Source of the DNA: Streptomyces endocoffeicus
Lineage (GTDB): Bacteria > Actinomycetota > Actinomycetes > Streptomycetales > Streptomycetaceae
DNA length: 64,000 nt
Assembly: GCF_016741935.1 (NCBI RefSeq)
Contig: NZ_JAERRG010000021.1
Coordinates: forward strand, 149,017 to 213,016
Direction of reading: 5' to 3'
Both the position numbers and the translations under genes were made by a program. The notes under the pieces were generated by a model that saw only the letters and a program-made list of their open reading frames with translations, was not told the DNA's origin and did not search any database. Shown here piece after piece: positions 26,814 to 36,887 of this stretch. Each line of letters begins with the position of its first letter. Position 1 is the stretch's first letter.

Positions 26814-29429
26814 GTGCCGCACCACGGAGACAAGCTCCCCCGAGTGGCTGAGCCACGTGCTGAACACCACAGGGAAGCCCTGGGCATCGGTGAAGCTCGC
26901 CCGCGGCTGTCCTGGGCGGTACTCGACGCGCCTGCCGGCTGGCAGCAGGGCGCCTACGAGATCGAGTGTGCGGACCCCGAATCCGGAGATGTCGTGTCCA
27001 GCGGGCGGATCGACTCCGAGGACAGCGTGCTGGTCCCCTGGCCCCACCGCGAACTCGGGTCACGCAGTCGGCGGCAGATCCGCGTGCGGGTCTGGGGATC
27101 GGGGAGTGCGCACGCCTCCGACTGGAGTCCGACGCTGACGCTGGAGACAGGTCTTCTGGAGCCGTCGGACTGGACGGCGGGCTTCATCACGCCTGACGCG
27201 CCTGCCGCGGGCGAGAGCGTGCCGCTCCTGCGCAGAGACTTCTCGGTCAGAGGACCAGTACGTCGAGCAAGGCTCTATGCCACGGCATTGGGACTCTACG
27301 AACTTGAACTCAACGGTGTCCGTGTCGGTGACATCGTGCTCGCACCCGGTTGGACCAGCTACCACCACCGGCTTCGCTACCAGACATACGACGTGACCGA
27401 GGCGCTGAACTCCGGCTCCAATACGCTGGGGGCCTGGCTGGCCGACGGGTGGTTCCGGGGGCGCCTCGGATTCAACGGCGGCACGCGCCACATCTACGGT
27501 GACCGAAGAGGGCTGCTGGCGCAGTTGGAGATTCAGTACGCTGATGGATCCGCTGAGGTCGTCCGCACGGATGAGAACTGGTGCACTGCAGCAGGCCCTA
27601 TCCAGCGTGCGAGCCTGTACGACGGTGAACACCACAACGCGCAGCGTGAACGTCCGGGCTGGTCCACCCCTGGCTTCGACGCCGGTGACTGGCTGCCCGT
27701 CCAATTGATGGCTCACGACAGGACAACGCTGGTGGCCCCCTTGGGGCCGCCGGTCCGCTGTACCCAGGAGCTCAAGCCGGTCGCCGAAATCACCTCACCC
27801 TCGGGTAGGAGGATCGTCGACTTCGGACAGAACCTGGTCGGCCGCCTTCAGATGTGGGCTGAAGGCCCCTCAGGCGCGGTGGTCCGGCTTCGCCATGCCG
27901 AGGTACTGCAGGACGGCGAACTGTGTGTCCGGCCTCTGCGCCAGGCGCGGGCGACCGATGAGTACGTCCTGCGCGGCGAGGGCCAGGAGAGCTGGGAACC
28001 GCGATTCACCTTCCACGGATTCCGATACGCCGAGGTCAGCGGAGACGTTGACGACGTTGAGGTAGTGGCCCGCGTCTACCACACCGATATGCTGAGGACA
28101 GGCACCTTCGCCTGCTCGGATCCGCATATCCAGCGCCTGCACGAGAACGTGGTGTGGAGCATGCGCGGCAACTTCCTGGACGTTCCCACTGACTGTCCCC
28201 AACGCGATGAACGGCTGGGCTGGACCGGCGACGTTCAGATCTTCGCGCCGACCGCGTCATTTCTGTACGACTGCGCGGGCATGCTGTCCTCGTGGTTGCG
28301 CGACCTGGCCGCCGATCAGCTGCCCAATGGCTGCGTGCCCTACTTCGTTCCCGCGATTTCGGCACCGCCTCTGGAACTTGAGGCCCTCACGCCGACGGCG
28401 GCCTGGGGCGACGTCGCCGTTCTCACACCGTGGGAGCTGTACCAGCAATACGAGGATGTAGAGGTGTTGCGGGCGCAATATCCAAGCGCGAAGGCATGGG
28501 TCGACTGCATGACCGCCCATGCGGGTGACAACCACTTGTGGGACACGGGGTTCCAGTTCGGTGACTGGCTCGATCCATCCGCTCCGCCGGATGATCCCAC
28601 GGCCAGCAAGGCTGATCCGTACCTGATCGCAACCGCATATCGTGCTCGTTCGACCACGGTTCTGGCCAGGATGGCCCACACTCTGGGATATTCCGAGGAT
28701 CACCGGCATTACGAAGAACTCGCGCGAGCCATCAGGGATGCGTTTGCACAGAAGTGGATTCTTCCGTCTGGATTGCTTGATGACGACGCCCAGTCCTCCT
28801 ATGCCGTCGCGCTCCATTTCGGCCTGTTTCCCACCCCTGCGCAGCGCGACGCCGCGGCTCGGCGTCTGGCCACGTTGGTAGAGGAGGCCGACTTTCACAT
28901 TGCCACAGGCTTCGTCGGTACCCCGGTCATCTGTGACGCCCTCACCGACTCTGGGCATCTCGACACCGCCTACGCTCTGCTTCTGAAGCAGACGTGCCCG
29001 TCCTGGCTCTATCCGGTAACCCAGGGTGCGACAACGATATGGGAGCGCTGGGACAGCCTTCTCCCGGATGGAAGTGTCAACCCGGGTGACATGACGTCCT
29101 TCAACCACTACGCCCTGGGCGCGGTCGCCGACTGGCTGCATCGCGTCGTTGCGGGGATGGCCCCCGCCGACCCCGGGTACCGCCGGCTCCTCGTTCGCCC
29201 CCGGCCTGGCGGCGGCCTCACCCACGCGTCGGCGGCGAAGGAGACGCCGTATGGGCGGGCCGAAGTCAGCTGGCTACGCGAGGCGGACACCTTCTCCGTC
29301 CATCTCACCGTGCCGGTCGGCGTCACCGCCATCGTGGATCTTCCTGGACGGTCACCGGAGACGGTCGGGTCAGGGCGTCATCGTTGGCACATTTCGGACC
29401 TCAATTGCGCGGATGAGACCAGTGACTGA
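26814..29429 (+). CDS. GH78 alpha-L-rhamnosidase
   Basis: An 871-aa cytosolic enzyme; the GTG at 26,814 has GAGGAGA 4 bp upstream. N-terminal beta domains (about 1-430, with LYATALGLYELELNG and WTSYHHRLRYQTYDV) lead to an alpha/alpha-barrel with the family signature DCPQRDERLGWTGD (about residues 461-474), carrying the conserved acidic residues, and GATTIWERWDS further on. A C-terminal beta domain follows. It removes terminal alpha-L-rhamnose from imported oligosaccharides. It follows the solute-binding protein by 115 bp and appears intact. Confidence 0.9.
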   Translation: MPHHGDKLPRVAEPRAEHHREALGIGEARPRLSWAVLDAPAGWQQGAYEIECADPESGDVVSSGRIDSEDSVLVPWPHRELGSRSRRQIRVRVWGSGSAHASDWSPTLTLETGLLEPSDWTAGFITPDAPAAGESVPLLRRDFSVRGPVRRARLYATALGLYELELNGVRVGDIVLAPGWTSYHHRLRYQTYDVTEALNSGSNTLGAWLADGWFRGRLGFNGGTRHIYGDRRGLLAQLEIQYADGSAEVVRTDENWCTAAGPIQRASLYDGEHHNAQRERPGWSTPGFDAGDWLPVQLMAHDRTTLVAPLGPPVRCTQELKPVAEITSPSGRRIVDFGQNLVGRLQMWAEGPSGAVVRLRHAEVLQDGELCVRPLRQARATDEYVLRGEGQESWEPRFTFHGFRYAEVSGDVDDVEVVARVYHTDMLRTGTFACSDPHIQRLHENVVWSMRGNFLDVPTDCPQRDERLGWTGDVQIFAPTASFLYDCAGMLSSWLRDLAADQLPNGCVPYFVPAISAPPLELEALTPTAAWGDVAVLTPWELYQQYEDVEVLRAQYPSAKAWVDCMTAHAGDNHLWDTGFQFGDWLDPSAPPDDPTASKADPYLIATAYRARSTTVLARMAHTLGYSEDHRHYEELARAIRDAFAQKWILPSGLLDDDAQSSYAVALHFGLFPTPAQRDAAARRLATLVEEADFHIATGFVGTPVICDALTDSGHLDTAYALLLKQTCPSWLYPVTQGATTIWERWDSLLPDGSVNPGDMTSFNHYALGAVADWLHRVVAGMAPADPGYRRLLVRPRPGGGLTHASAAKETPYGRAEVSWLREADTFSVHLTVPVGVTAIVDLPGRSPETVGSGRHRWHISDLNCADETSD

Positions 29430-29660
29430 TGGTTATTGGGCTCTCGGTGTGAGTAACTGCTGGTGGAAACCTGGACGGAAGGCCGGGCACAGGTCTACGT
29501 CGGATATGCCTCACGGGACTCCCCGTTGGTCAACTCTGACCTACTTTTCCTCAATCCAGCCCGCAGCGTGAACGCCACGTCTTCCATACAGTCGCAGTTG
29601 TGATTGATCAACGATTTGCATTCAACTCGCCAGCCATCTCGGAGATTTTGAGGGGCCGAT

Positions 29661-30794
29661 GTGAACAGGCGTGAAGTGACGATGGCGGCGTACTACTTCC
29701 CGAACTACCACGTCGACCCCCGCAATGAGCGGTGGCACGGTGAAGGATGGACGGAGTGGGAGGTGCTGAAGAAGGCCGGCCCGCGCTTCGAGGGGCATGA
29801 GCAGCCGCGCGTTCCGCTGCACGGCTGCGAGGACGAAGCCGATCCGGCGGTGATGGCCCGCAAGATCGAGATGGCTACCGAGCACGGGGTCGATGCCTTC
29901 ATCTTCGATTGGTACTGGTACAGCGGGCGCCCCTACCTGGAGCGCCCGCTTGAAACCGCGTTCATGCCCATCGCGGCCGAGCACGACATGAAGTTCGCTG
30001 TCATGTGGGCGAACCATCATTGGACCAACATCCACCCGTGGAAGTCCGGGACGGAGGCCACCGAGCTCGAGTCGGGAAGCGTCGATGCCGCCCAATTCCG
30101 GGCGGCTACGGAGTACTTGCTGGAGAGGTACTTCCATCACCCGGCGTACCTGCGGCTCGGTGACCGCCCCTACCTGTCGATCTACGATCTGCCCACCCTC
30201 GTCGACGGGCTCGGCGGAATCGAATCGACCAGGACCGCGCTTGACGATCTGCGCTCGCGTGCCGCCCGGGCGGGCCACGGCGACGTTCACCTCAACGCCA
30301 TCACCCGCGATCAGCCGGTGCTGCCCCAGGACGGTGTAGCGCTCGACGAAGCCGTGTTGGTGAGCCGACTCGGATTCGACAGCGTGACGTCCTATGTGTG
30401 GGTACACCACCACCCGCTGCCCGCGCTTCTCACCCCGTACCCCGACGTCCTGGAGCAGGCGGAGAAGGGCTGGGAGGACCTCGCGGCCAGGTTCGAGCAG
30501 CCCTACTATCCCAATGTGACCGTCGGGTGGGACCCGTCACCACGGACGGTCCAGTCCGACAGGTACAACCCCGGCCTCGGCTATCCCCACACCAACATCA
30601 TCTCGGACTGCACCCCTGAACACTTCGGGCAGGCGCTTGAGAAGGTGCGCGAGTACGTCGAGAAGACCCGGACCCCACTCGTGACCATCAACGCGTGGAA
30701 CGAATGGACGGAGGGCACCTACCTCGAGCCCGACACCGTCTACGGATACGGGCATCTGGAGCAGATCCGCAGGACGTTCGGCACCAGCCGCTGA
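29661..30794 (+). CDS. Cytosolic GH99/WbsX-like protein
   Basis: A 377-aa protein with GAGGGG before the GTG start and no signal peptide. The barrel features of the WbsX/GH99-like group are clear: AAYYFPNYHVDPRNE, GEGWTEWEVLKKA, DAFIFDWYWYSGRPYLE, FAVMWANHHW and INAWNEWTEGTYLEPD. Family members occur in glycan-degradation loci and in O-antigen clusters. In this setting an intracellular glycosidase acting with GH78 is more likely than a glycosyltransferase. The substrate is unknown. It closely resembles the 42.2-43.3 kb protein in layout. Confidence 0.75.
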   Translation: MNRREVTMAAYYFPNYHVDPRNERWHGEGWTEWEVLKKAGPRFEGHEQPRVPLHGCEDEADPAVMARKIEMATEHGVDAFIFDWYWYSGRPYLERPLETAFMPIAAEHDMKFAVMWANHHWTNIHPWKSGTEATELESGSVDAAQFRAATEYLLERYFHHPAYLRLGDRPYLSIYDLPTLVDGLGGIESTRTALDDLRSRAARAGHGDVHLNAITRDQPVLPQDGVALDEAVLVSRLGFDSVTSYVWVHHHPLPALLTPYPDVLEQAEKGWEDLAARFEQPYYPNVTVGWDPSPRTVQSDRYNPGLGYPHTNIISDCTPEHFGQALEKVREYVEKTRTPLVTINAWNEWTEGTYLEPDTVYGYGHLEQIRRTFGTSR

Positions 30795-30956
30795 GGCGGC
30801 ACATCACCGTTTCGGATCCGGGGGCCGGCCACCGTCAGTGACCTCACCCGGCGTCCGACACGTGCCCTTGCGGTCCTCCGAAGGTCGGGGCGAGGCTGAC
30901 GCGTGCGTCGTCAGTCTCGCTCCCCGGAGTACGTGGCGCTTGAGGAGAACGTGACC

Positions 30957-30995
30957 ATGCAGCGCAGAGTGAGCATCAAAGACGTCGTTCCCACG
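30957..30995 (+). pseudogene. Possible LacI-family N-terminal stub
   Basis: After GAGGAGAA and GTGACC, an ATG opens MQRRVSIKDV, which looks like the first residues of a LacI-type regulator, and then diverges at once. The point of divergence lies a few bases from the 3' end of the convergent LacI gene at 30,997. This could be a rearrangement scar left by replacement or inversion of a regulator gene. The match is only about ten residues, so it may be chance. Confidence 0.25.
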
Positions 30996-30996
30996 A

Positions 30997-32004
30997 TCAT
31001 GCGACCCCGGTCGAGTCCCGAGGAACGAGCCGAGGGCCGAAGACGCGGGTCTCGTGGACGTGTTCGTCGCTGGCTTCGATCTCGTCCATGAGGAGCTGTA
31101 CCGCCGTACGGCCCAGGTCCTCCACCGGCTGCCGGACGGTGGTCAGGGGAGTGGCTGCCAGCGTCGCGACGTCCAGATCGCCGTAACCGACCACCTGTAC
31201 GTCGCCGGGAATGCGGACGCCACGTTGCGTCAGCCCCTGGCACATGCCCACCGCCAGGAAGTCGTTCGTGCAGAACACCGCGTCGGGGAGAGTGCTCAGG
31301 TCGCGGGCGACGGCGGCGCCCGCGGCGACCGTCATCTGCCCGGCGACGACTTGGTCGAGCCGGGCACCGCGACGGCTGCGGATCGCCTGGCGGGCCCCCT
31401 GGTACCGGTCGGCGCACTGCCTGATCCCGTGGCCGCCGTTGACGACGAGCACATGCCGGGCACCGCTGTCCAGCAGGTGCTCCACCGCCAGACGGCCGCC
31501 GGTGACGTCGTCGACGGCGACCGAGCAGCCCTCTTGCGGTGGCATCTTCCGGTCGGTCAGGACCAGCGGGATGCCGCGTCGGCGCAGCCTGGTCAGGCGG
31601 TCCGGGTCGGCGCCGAGGGGGGCGACGACGACGCCGACCGCGCGCTGTTCGGCGAGCATGTCGAAGTACTCGCGCTCCCGGTCGGGGTGATCGCCGCTGT
31701 CGCACAGGACGAGTGAGAAGCCGTGCTCGTAGGCGGCCTCGGCCGCCCCCCGGGCGATGCGGGCGTAGAAGGAGTTGACGATGTCCGGGAGGACGAGCCC
31801 GATCGACGACGCGCGGCCGCTGCGCAGGCCGGCCGCCCCCGGGTGCGGCACATAGTCGAGGGCGGCGATCACGGACCGAACCCGGTCGGCGGTGCGGGCG
31901 TTGACGCGCTCGGGGCGGTTGAGGACGTTGGAGACCGTGGACACGGAGACGCCTGCCGCGGCCGCGACATCCTGGATACGCGCGGGGAGCCTGCTGGTTG
32001 TCAC
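30997..32004 (-). CDS. LacI-family repressor of the GH106 locus
   Basis: A 335-aa protein with the LacI helix-turn-helix and hinge (RIQDVAAAAGVSVSTVSNVLNRPERV, hinge region PHPGAAGLRSGR) and a periplasmic-binding-like sugar domain (ASSIGLVLPDIVNSFYARI, VFCTNDFLAVGMCQGL, VQVVGYGDLD). It starts 7 bp after the GH106 stop on the same strand, so it is co-transcribed with that gene. The 12-bp palindrome TAAAACGTTTTA upstream of GH106 is a good candidate for its operator. Confidence 0.9.
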   Translation of the reverse strand: MTTSRLPARIQDVAAAAGVSVSTVSNVLNRPERVNARTADRVRSVIAALDYVPHPGAAGLRSGRASSIGLVLPDIVNSFYARIARGAAEAAYEHGFSLVLCDSGDHPDREREYFDMLAEQRAVGVVVAPLGADPDRLTRLRRRGIPLVLTDRKMPPQEGCSVAVDDVTGGRLAVEHLLDSGARHVLVVNGGHGIRQCADRYQGARQAIRSRRGARLDQVVAGQMTVAAGAAVARDLSTLPDAVFCTNDFLAVGMCQGLTQRGVRIPGDVQVVGYGDLDVATLAATPLTTVRQPVEDLGRTAVQLLMDEIEASDEHVHETRVFGPRLVPRDSTGVA

Positions 32005-32011
32005 GCGCCCC

Positions 32012-35000
32012 TCATCCTCCGATCGCCTCGGCCTCGGTGGCCTGTGCAGTCTCCGCCGGTGGCGGTGGGGTCATGATAGTGACGGGGCCCAGCAGCCCCG
32101 AGACCAGCTGCGAGGGAAAGGTCCAGGCGGTGGGGGTGGCCTCGCTGAAGTACGGGGCCAGCGTGTTGTACACCGTCACGTCGATGCGCACCGTGCGGCC
32201 GGCCGTACCCGGCAACGGGAAACGGTACGGGGCACAGAAGGCCTCGCCCGCCTGCTCTCCGTCGACAGCCACCTCGACGGAGCCGCGTACCCGCCCCAGG
32301 TCGAGCACGGGCGTCACCGCCGGGCCTGAGCCGGGCGGGATCGTCACCGTACGGGAGTAGCGCAGCCCTCCGCTCCATCCGGCGAGTCCGATGCCCTGCC
32401 AGTCGGTCAGCGGGACGGGGGCCTCGGCGACGCGGACGGTGACCGGTCCGGACAAGGCGCTTCCGCCACGGAGCGTAGCCGTGGGCTCGGTGACGATCTC
32501 CAGTTCCGCGGGCGCCTGCAGCGGCTGGTCCAGGTGGAGTGCGGTGCCGTCGAGCCGCCGCTCGGCGCCGTCCAGCCTCGCTGTGGCGGCGAGCCGCAGG
32601 GGCAGATTCACCGCGACCGCGCCGGTGGGGAGTGTGGCCCGCAGGCGTTGTGGCGCCGGCACGGCGTCGTCGGTGGTACGCATCGCGTCCACGGTCGCGC
32701 CGAGGGCCGGGGCGCCGTGCAGCCATGCGGTGTCGTGCAGTGGGTGCGGCCGGGTGGCGGCGTGGCAGGGCTGCAACTCGGTCCAGCGGCCCCGGTGTTC
32801 GACCGCCGCTCCCCGCCAGTCGCCCGTTTCGACTTCCCAGCCCGGACCGCTGACGACGGTGACGACCGCTGAGTGCGTATGGGCGACCAGGTCGGCGTAG
32901 AGCACGTCCTCGCCGTGGGTACTGTCGGCGACCAGCTCCAGGAGGTGCTCGCCCGCCGTCAGGCGCAAGGCGTGGCGGAAGAACATCGGGGTCGCACCCC
33001 AGGCCGACTCGTAGTACTCGACCTTCTCCTGCCGGGCCACGGCGGCGCCGTCCAGCAGCACGGTGACGCCGGTGGCCGTGCCGACGACGAGGACGGCCTC
33101 GGCGGCATCGTCGTCGAGACGCACATGGGCCCGGTAGGTGGTCCGCCCCGACGGCCGTACCGTGTCCGGCAGGCGCATGAACTGGGGCCGGGGGGAGAAC
33201 TCGCCGGGCGGGGTCAGACAGAAGTAGCTGCCGAGCGGTTCGACGGCTTCGTCCGCGGCGAGTCCGGAGCGGACGTCGGCGTCGAAGAGCTCGTACTCGA
33301 TGACGTTCAGCGACTGGTCGACGTCGACGCGGACCGTGGTCAAGTAGCCGCCGCCGGTGGGGAGTTCCACGCCGTTCCACCACAGGCGCTTGCCGGCCGC
33401 GGCGCCGACGTGCAGGTCGGCGGCGCCGAGCCGGTCCGTCTCGACGATGGCCCGGACCCGGGCGACCGTGCCGTCCGCCGGCATGCGCAGGCGCACGAAC
33501 TCCTCGCCGACGAGCCCCTTGTGGCCGAGTGTGCCGTACCCGGGATCAGCCACGCCCCGGCTGGCGGAGTGGAGCGAGACCTCCCATCCGGCCGCGTCGC
33601 CGACCAGCGGCGCCTGCCCGGCGAGGACGCGGGCGACGGTGTCGCGGTCCAGCGGGTCCGGTGCCTGCGCGACCGGGACCGGGGAGAGCACCCGGACGCG
33701 GTTGCCGTAGGTCGCGCGCGCCGTCCGCTCCGGGTGGCCGGCCGGCCCCTCGGACCAGTGGAAGCTCCAGACCTGCAGGTCCTCGACGGACGACGCGGCG
33801 GGCAGCGCCATGTCACCCCAGGTGTTGTCCATGGTGGCGACGAGTCGACCGCGCCAGCCCGTCGATATGTCGGTCGCGACGGCGGCCGGAGCCGGCGATG
33901 CGGGCGTGGGCACTGAGGGCGGTGCCTCGCCTTCCCGCCAGACCACGATCGCGGCGGGCGCGCCGTTGAGCGGCACCTCGATCCTGGACCGCTGCCCGGA
34001 CACCGTGACATGGGCAGTCTGGCGTACGCCGGTGGCCGGATCCCAGACCTCCGCCTCCGCTACGACGGCGTTCACCTCGACCGACGACATCGCGGCATAG
34101 CGCGCCGGGTCGAAGTCGAAGTCCTCCCACCGCCGGGTCGTGGCGTCGCGCAGCGGATGGCTGTTGGCGTTCGGGAACGCCCCGGTGACCAGGGCGACGG
34201 CCTCGGTTCCCTGGCGGCGTACCAAGAGCGGGACCTCGCCGGTGGCGTAGTCGTACCGGCGGGCCACGGACTTGGCGCCGGACTCGGGGTCGGCGACACG
34301 CTCGAGACGCGGGTGGGCGGCCACCGCGGTGACCACGGAATCGTCTCCGTCGGCCCCTGCTGCGAAGGCAGGCGGCCGGCCGACGACCACGACCCGGCCG
34401 CCGGCGTCGAGCAGCGCGATGAGTTGCCGTGCCGTGGCGGTTTCGAGCACGCTCGCGGACGGTAGCAGGACCGCGGAGAACCGCAGCCCGGCCACCCGCA
34501 GCGTGCCGTCCGCGACCTCGGCACGCTGGACGGAGTCGTCGTCGATGACGTCGAAGGCCACCCGCTGCCGGTCCAGTTCACCGATGCGGGTGTGGAACCA
34601 GTTGTTGGTGCCGCACAGCTGGAGATAGTGGCGCTGCGTCTCGTCCAGGTCCGTGTGCGCTCCGCCGGCCTGCCCGTCACCGAAGTGGTCGATGGGCAGG
34701 TCCAGCGGCAGCAGCGCATGCGCGGTGGTGGTCGGGTGCAGGACCGCGACGCCGGCGTCGTACGTTCCCCACGACATGATCGATGCGATGCGGGAGACGG
34801 CCCGCGAAAAAGCCGGGTACTGCTTCCAGTACGGCTGACGCCAGTCGGTGGACGGCGGCGCCCATTCGAACCAGCCGCCCGCGGTGCCGAAGTAACTGGC
34901 GTGCGGGTTGTACAGGTTGGCCCCGCCGCGCAGGAAGGGCAACAGCCAGTCGTACGTGTCCTCCAGCGTCCCGCCCCAGCCGGAGGAGTGGAACGCCTCG

Positions 35001-36028
35001 ATCCACACCCGCTCGTGGCCATAGAGATGGGCCATGGACGAGTGGACCTTCGCGTCCCCTTCGTGGTCGCTGCCCGCGGCGCTGTACCAGCGGTGAGTGC
35101 GGAAGTAGTCGGTGTAGAGCTGGGTGGACTGGGTGGGGTATCCCGCACGCGCCGGGTTGCTCTGGTCGGCGCCCAGCAGCATGCCGCGGCTGTCGTGCCA
35201 TTGGCCGAGCGGTTTGAAGAGCGCCTCCTCGGTGAGTTCGGCGCGCACGCCATAGTAGTCGGTGCGCACCTTGGCGGCCTGTCGGCCGCCGTGCCGGAAC
35301 AGCGCGGGCAAATGGTCGAGGAGGTCGTAACCACGACGGGTCCTGAACTCCTCCGGAAAGCGGGGCGTCCAGGAGTTGGTGGCGGGCAGCTCGTCCTGGA
35401 AGCTCCCGGCGATGACATGGCCCAGGTACTGCGGAACGCGGCGGTCGTACTCGCCGTGAACGGTGTCCATCAGGAGACCGACGGCGTGCGGGTCCAGGTA
35501 GTCGAAAGCCGTGGGGACGGAGGTGACCAGCAGGATGTCGGTGCCATCGGGGGTGTCCGGGACGTGCAGCCTGCTGCCGTCCGTCCCGTACGCGCCGATC
35601 AGTGTCTCCGTGCTCAGCAGGTCGACGCGACCGCCGGTGACGACGGCGTCGCGGCAGCGCAGCGCCTGGCCGGCCGCTTCGGGGTGCCGGTGGGTGATGC
35701 CGCCCTGGACGTTGGCGCCGGAGAAGCCCACCTGGTCGTAGAACCACAGCCGCATGCCGAGCCGCTGCGCGATTTCGCAGGCGTCGGTGAAGCGTACCCA
35801 CCACTCCTCGCTGAACCAGGCCGGGTCGTCGGCCTTGGCGCCGAACGTGGGCCCTGCCGGGGCCAGGTTGATCACGACAAGGTTGTGGATGCCGCCCGCG
35901 GCGAACTCGCGCATCTGCCATTCGAGCCGCTCCCGGGTGACCTTGGCCCCCGACCACCACCACAGCGGGGTGGGACCGAAGTCGCGGGGCGGGTCCTGGA
36001 ACAACTCGGTGAGGGTACGGGAGAGCAC
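32012..36028 (-). CDS. GH106-type alpha-L-rhamnosidase
   Basis: A 1338-aa protein without signal peptide. The N-terminus (PPRDFGPTPLWWWSG, EWQMREFAAGGIHNLVVI, MRLWFYDQVGFSGANVQGG) matches the catalytic barrel of the GH106 alpha-L-rhamnosidase group. The C-terminal 600 residues contain repeated beta-rich domains, including an RLDDDAAEAVLVVGTATGVTV sandwich and a final domain with PLTDWQGIGLAGWSGGLRYS. It is somewhat longer than usual members. It heads a two-gene unit with LacI. GH106 proteins in gut bacteria cut rhamnose from pectins; a cytosolic location here means oligosaccharides must be imported, yet the nearby transporter genes are broken. Confidence 0.75.
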   Translation of the reverse strand: MLSRTLTELFQDPPRDFGPTPLWWWSGAKVTRERLEWQMREFAAGGIHNLVVINLAPAGPTFGAKADDPAWFSEEWWVRFTDACEIAQRLGMRLWFYDQVGFSGANVQGGITHRHPEAAGQALRCRDAVVTGGRVDLLSTETLIGAYGTDGSRLHVPDTPDGTDILLVTSVPTAFDYLDPHAVGLLMDTVHGEYDRRVPQYLGHVIAGSFQDELPATNSWTPRFPEEFRTRRGYDLLDHLPALFRHGGRQAAKVRTDYYGVRAELTEEALFKPLGQWHDSRGMLLGADQSNPARAGYPTQSTQLYTDYFRTHRWYSAAGSDHEGDAKVHSSMAHLYGHERVWIEAFHSSGWGGTLEDTYDWLLPFLRGGANLYNPHASYFGTAGGWFEWAPPSTDWRQPYWKQYPAFSRAVSRIASIMSWGTYDAGVAVLHPTTTAHALLPLDLPIDHFGDGQAGGAHTDLDETQRHYLQLCGTNNWFHTRIGELDRQRVAFDVIDDDSVQRAEVADGTLRVAGLRFSAVLLPSASVLETATARQLIALLDAGGRVVVVGRPPAFAAGADGDDSVVTAVAAHPRLERVADPESGAKSVARRYDYATGEVPLLVRRQGTEAVALVTGAFPNANSHPLRDATTRRWEDFDFDPARYAAMSSVEVNAVVAEAEVWDPATGVRQTAHVTVSGQRSRIEVPLNGAPAAIVVWREGEAPPSVPTPASPAPAAVATDISTGWRGRLVATMDNTWGDMALPAASSVEDLQVWSFHWSEGPAGHPERTARATYGNRVRVLSPVPVAQAPDPLDRDTVARVLAGQAPLVGDAAGWEVSLHSASRGVADPGYGTLGHKGLVGEEFVRLRMPADGTVARVRAIVETDRLGAADLHVGAAAGKRLWWNGVELPTGGGYLTTVRVDVDQSLNVIEYELFDADVRSGLAADEAVEPLGSYFCLTPPGEFSPRPQFMRLPDTVRPSGRTTYRAHVRLDDDAAEAVLVVGTATGVTVLLDGAAVARQEKVEYYESAWGATPMFFRHALRLTAGEHLLELVADSTHGEDVLYADLVAHTHSAVVTVVSGPGWEVETGDWRGAAVEHRGRWTELQPCHAATRPHPLHDTAWLHGAPALGATVDAMRTTDDAVPAPQRLRATLPTGAVAVNLPLRLAATARLDGAERRLDGTALHLDQPLQAPAELEIVTEPTATLRGGSALSGPVTVRVAEAPVPLTDWQGIGLAGWSGGLRYSRTVTIPPGSGPAVTPVLDLGRVRGSVEVAVDGEQAGEAFCAPYRFPLPGTAGRTVRIDVTVYNTLAPYFSEATPTAWTFPSQLVSGLLGPVTIMTPPPPAETAQATEAEAIGG

Positions 36029-36072
36029 AGTGCCGCGGTCCTTTCGCTGACTTCAGATGCCCAACGCCGACG

Positions 36073-36084
36073 TAAAACGTTTTT
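36073..36084. promoter_or_regulatory. LacI-type operator TAAAACGTTTTA
   Basis: A perfect 12-bp palindrome with a central CG, the hallmark of LacI-family sites, 45 bp upstream of the GH106 start. A degenerate second site (GAAAAACGTTCC, 36,206-36,217) lies nearer the divergent transporter remnant. The 265-bp region 36,029-36,293 otherwise holds no gene and would be the shared promoter region. Confidence 0.6.
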
Positions 36085-36293
36085 AGAAGCGTCACCGTAC
36101 GCGTCGAAGGCAGGCTGTACCAGTCCTCGATTGCCTCTCCTGTGTGCGATTTGCCCGCATTCTGTGCAGTTGCGTCAGGCGATCGGAAGGTGCTCCAACC
36201 ACCTTGAAAAACGTTCCAACCCGCCCTACGGTCACTCCCATTGCTCAGCGTCACCCCTCCCGTGCGTTCACGTTCCAACGAAGGATGTGTGAC

Positions 36294-36801
36294 ATGACCG
36301 GCATTCCCGCTGTGTTCCGGCCCGCCAAGCGCCCTGTCGCATGGCGCTACTGGAAACTCGCGGCCTTGTCCGGCATGGCTTCATATCTGGACTCCGGCCT
36401 GCTCATCAGGACGCCGAGGCGGATGACGGACCGCGTCCGGGGGCCGCCGCGCACGTGCCCGGCGACTCAACGGCCGTAGTGCCGCAGGGCACCCATCTGA
36501 GCAACCTGCTCAAGAAGTCGATCCTCATCCCGATGACGGCGACCTTCTTCTTCTACGTCGCGTCCCCTATGCCGACACGCCCTGGCGGGACCGGCTGTTC
36601 CTGGTCGCGTACTTCATCCTGTACCAGCTCTCCAGCCCACTCGCGGGCGAGCCGAATGACAAGGTGTGGTCCCAGCTGACCCTGCCGCCCGACACCCGCG
36701 GCACGTCGCAGGGACTCACCCACGCGCTGGCACGGGGTGCCTTCGCGGGCTCGCCGACCGAGATGAGTGCCACAGCTCAGTCGGTCCCGGCATCGGGCTG
36801 A
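36294..36801 (+). pseudogene. MFS sugar-transporter remnant
   Basis: AAGGATG precedes an ATG that opens MTGIPAVFRPAKRPVAWRYW and ALSGMASYLDSGL, the start of an MFS permease. After about 40 codons homology stops. It resumes at 36,511 as NLLKKSILIPMTATFFFYVA in one frame, then shifts to a second frame (DTPWRDRLFLVAYFILYQLSS, DTRGTSQGLTHALARGAFAG) ending at a stop at 36,801. Most of the protein is deleted and at least one frameshift remains. The original gene was divergent from GH106 and probably imported its substrate. Confidence 0.7.
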
Positions 36802-36887
36802 GACCGGGAACAGCGCCCGAACACCCCCACACAACAGTCAGCAAGAAGATCGCAGACGCACATATGCAGAAAGAAGGCACAGCCTCA

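Noticed and set aside
34592..36292. 566-aa plus-strand open frame
   Set aside because: Antisense to GH106, which has coherent domain motifs.
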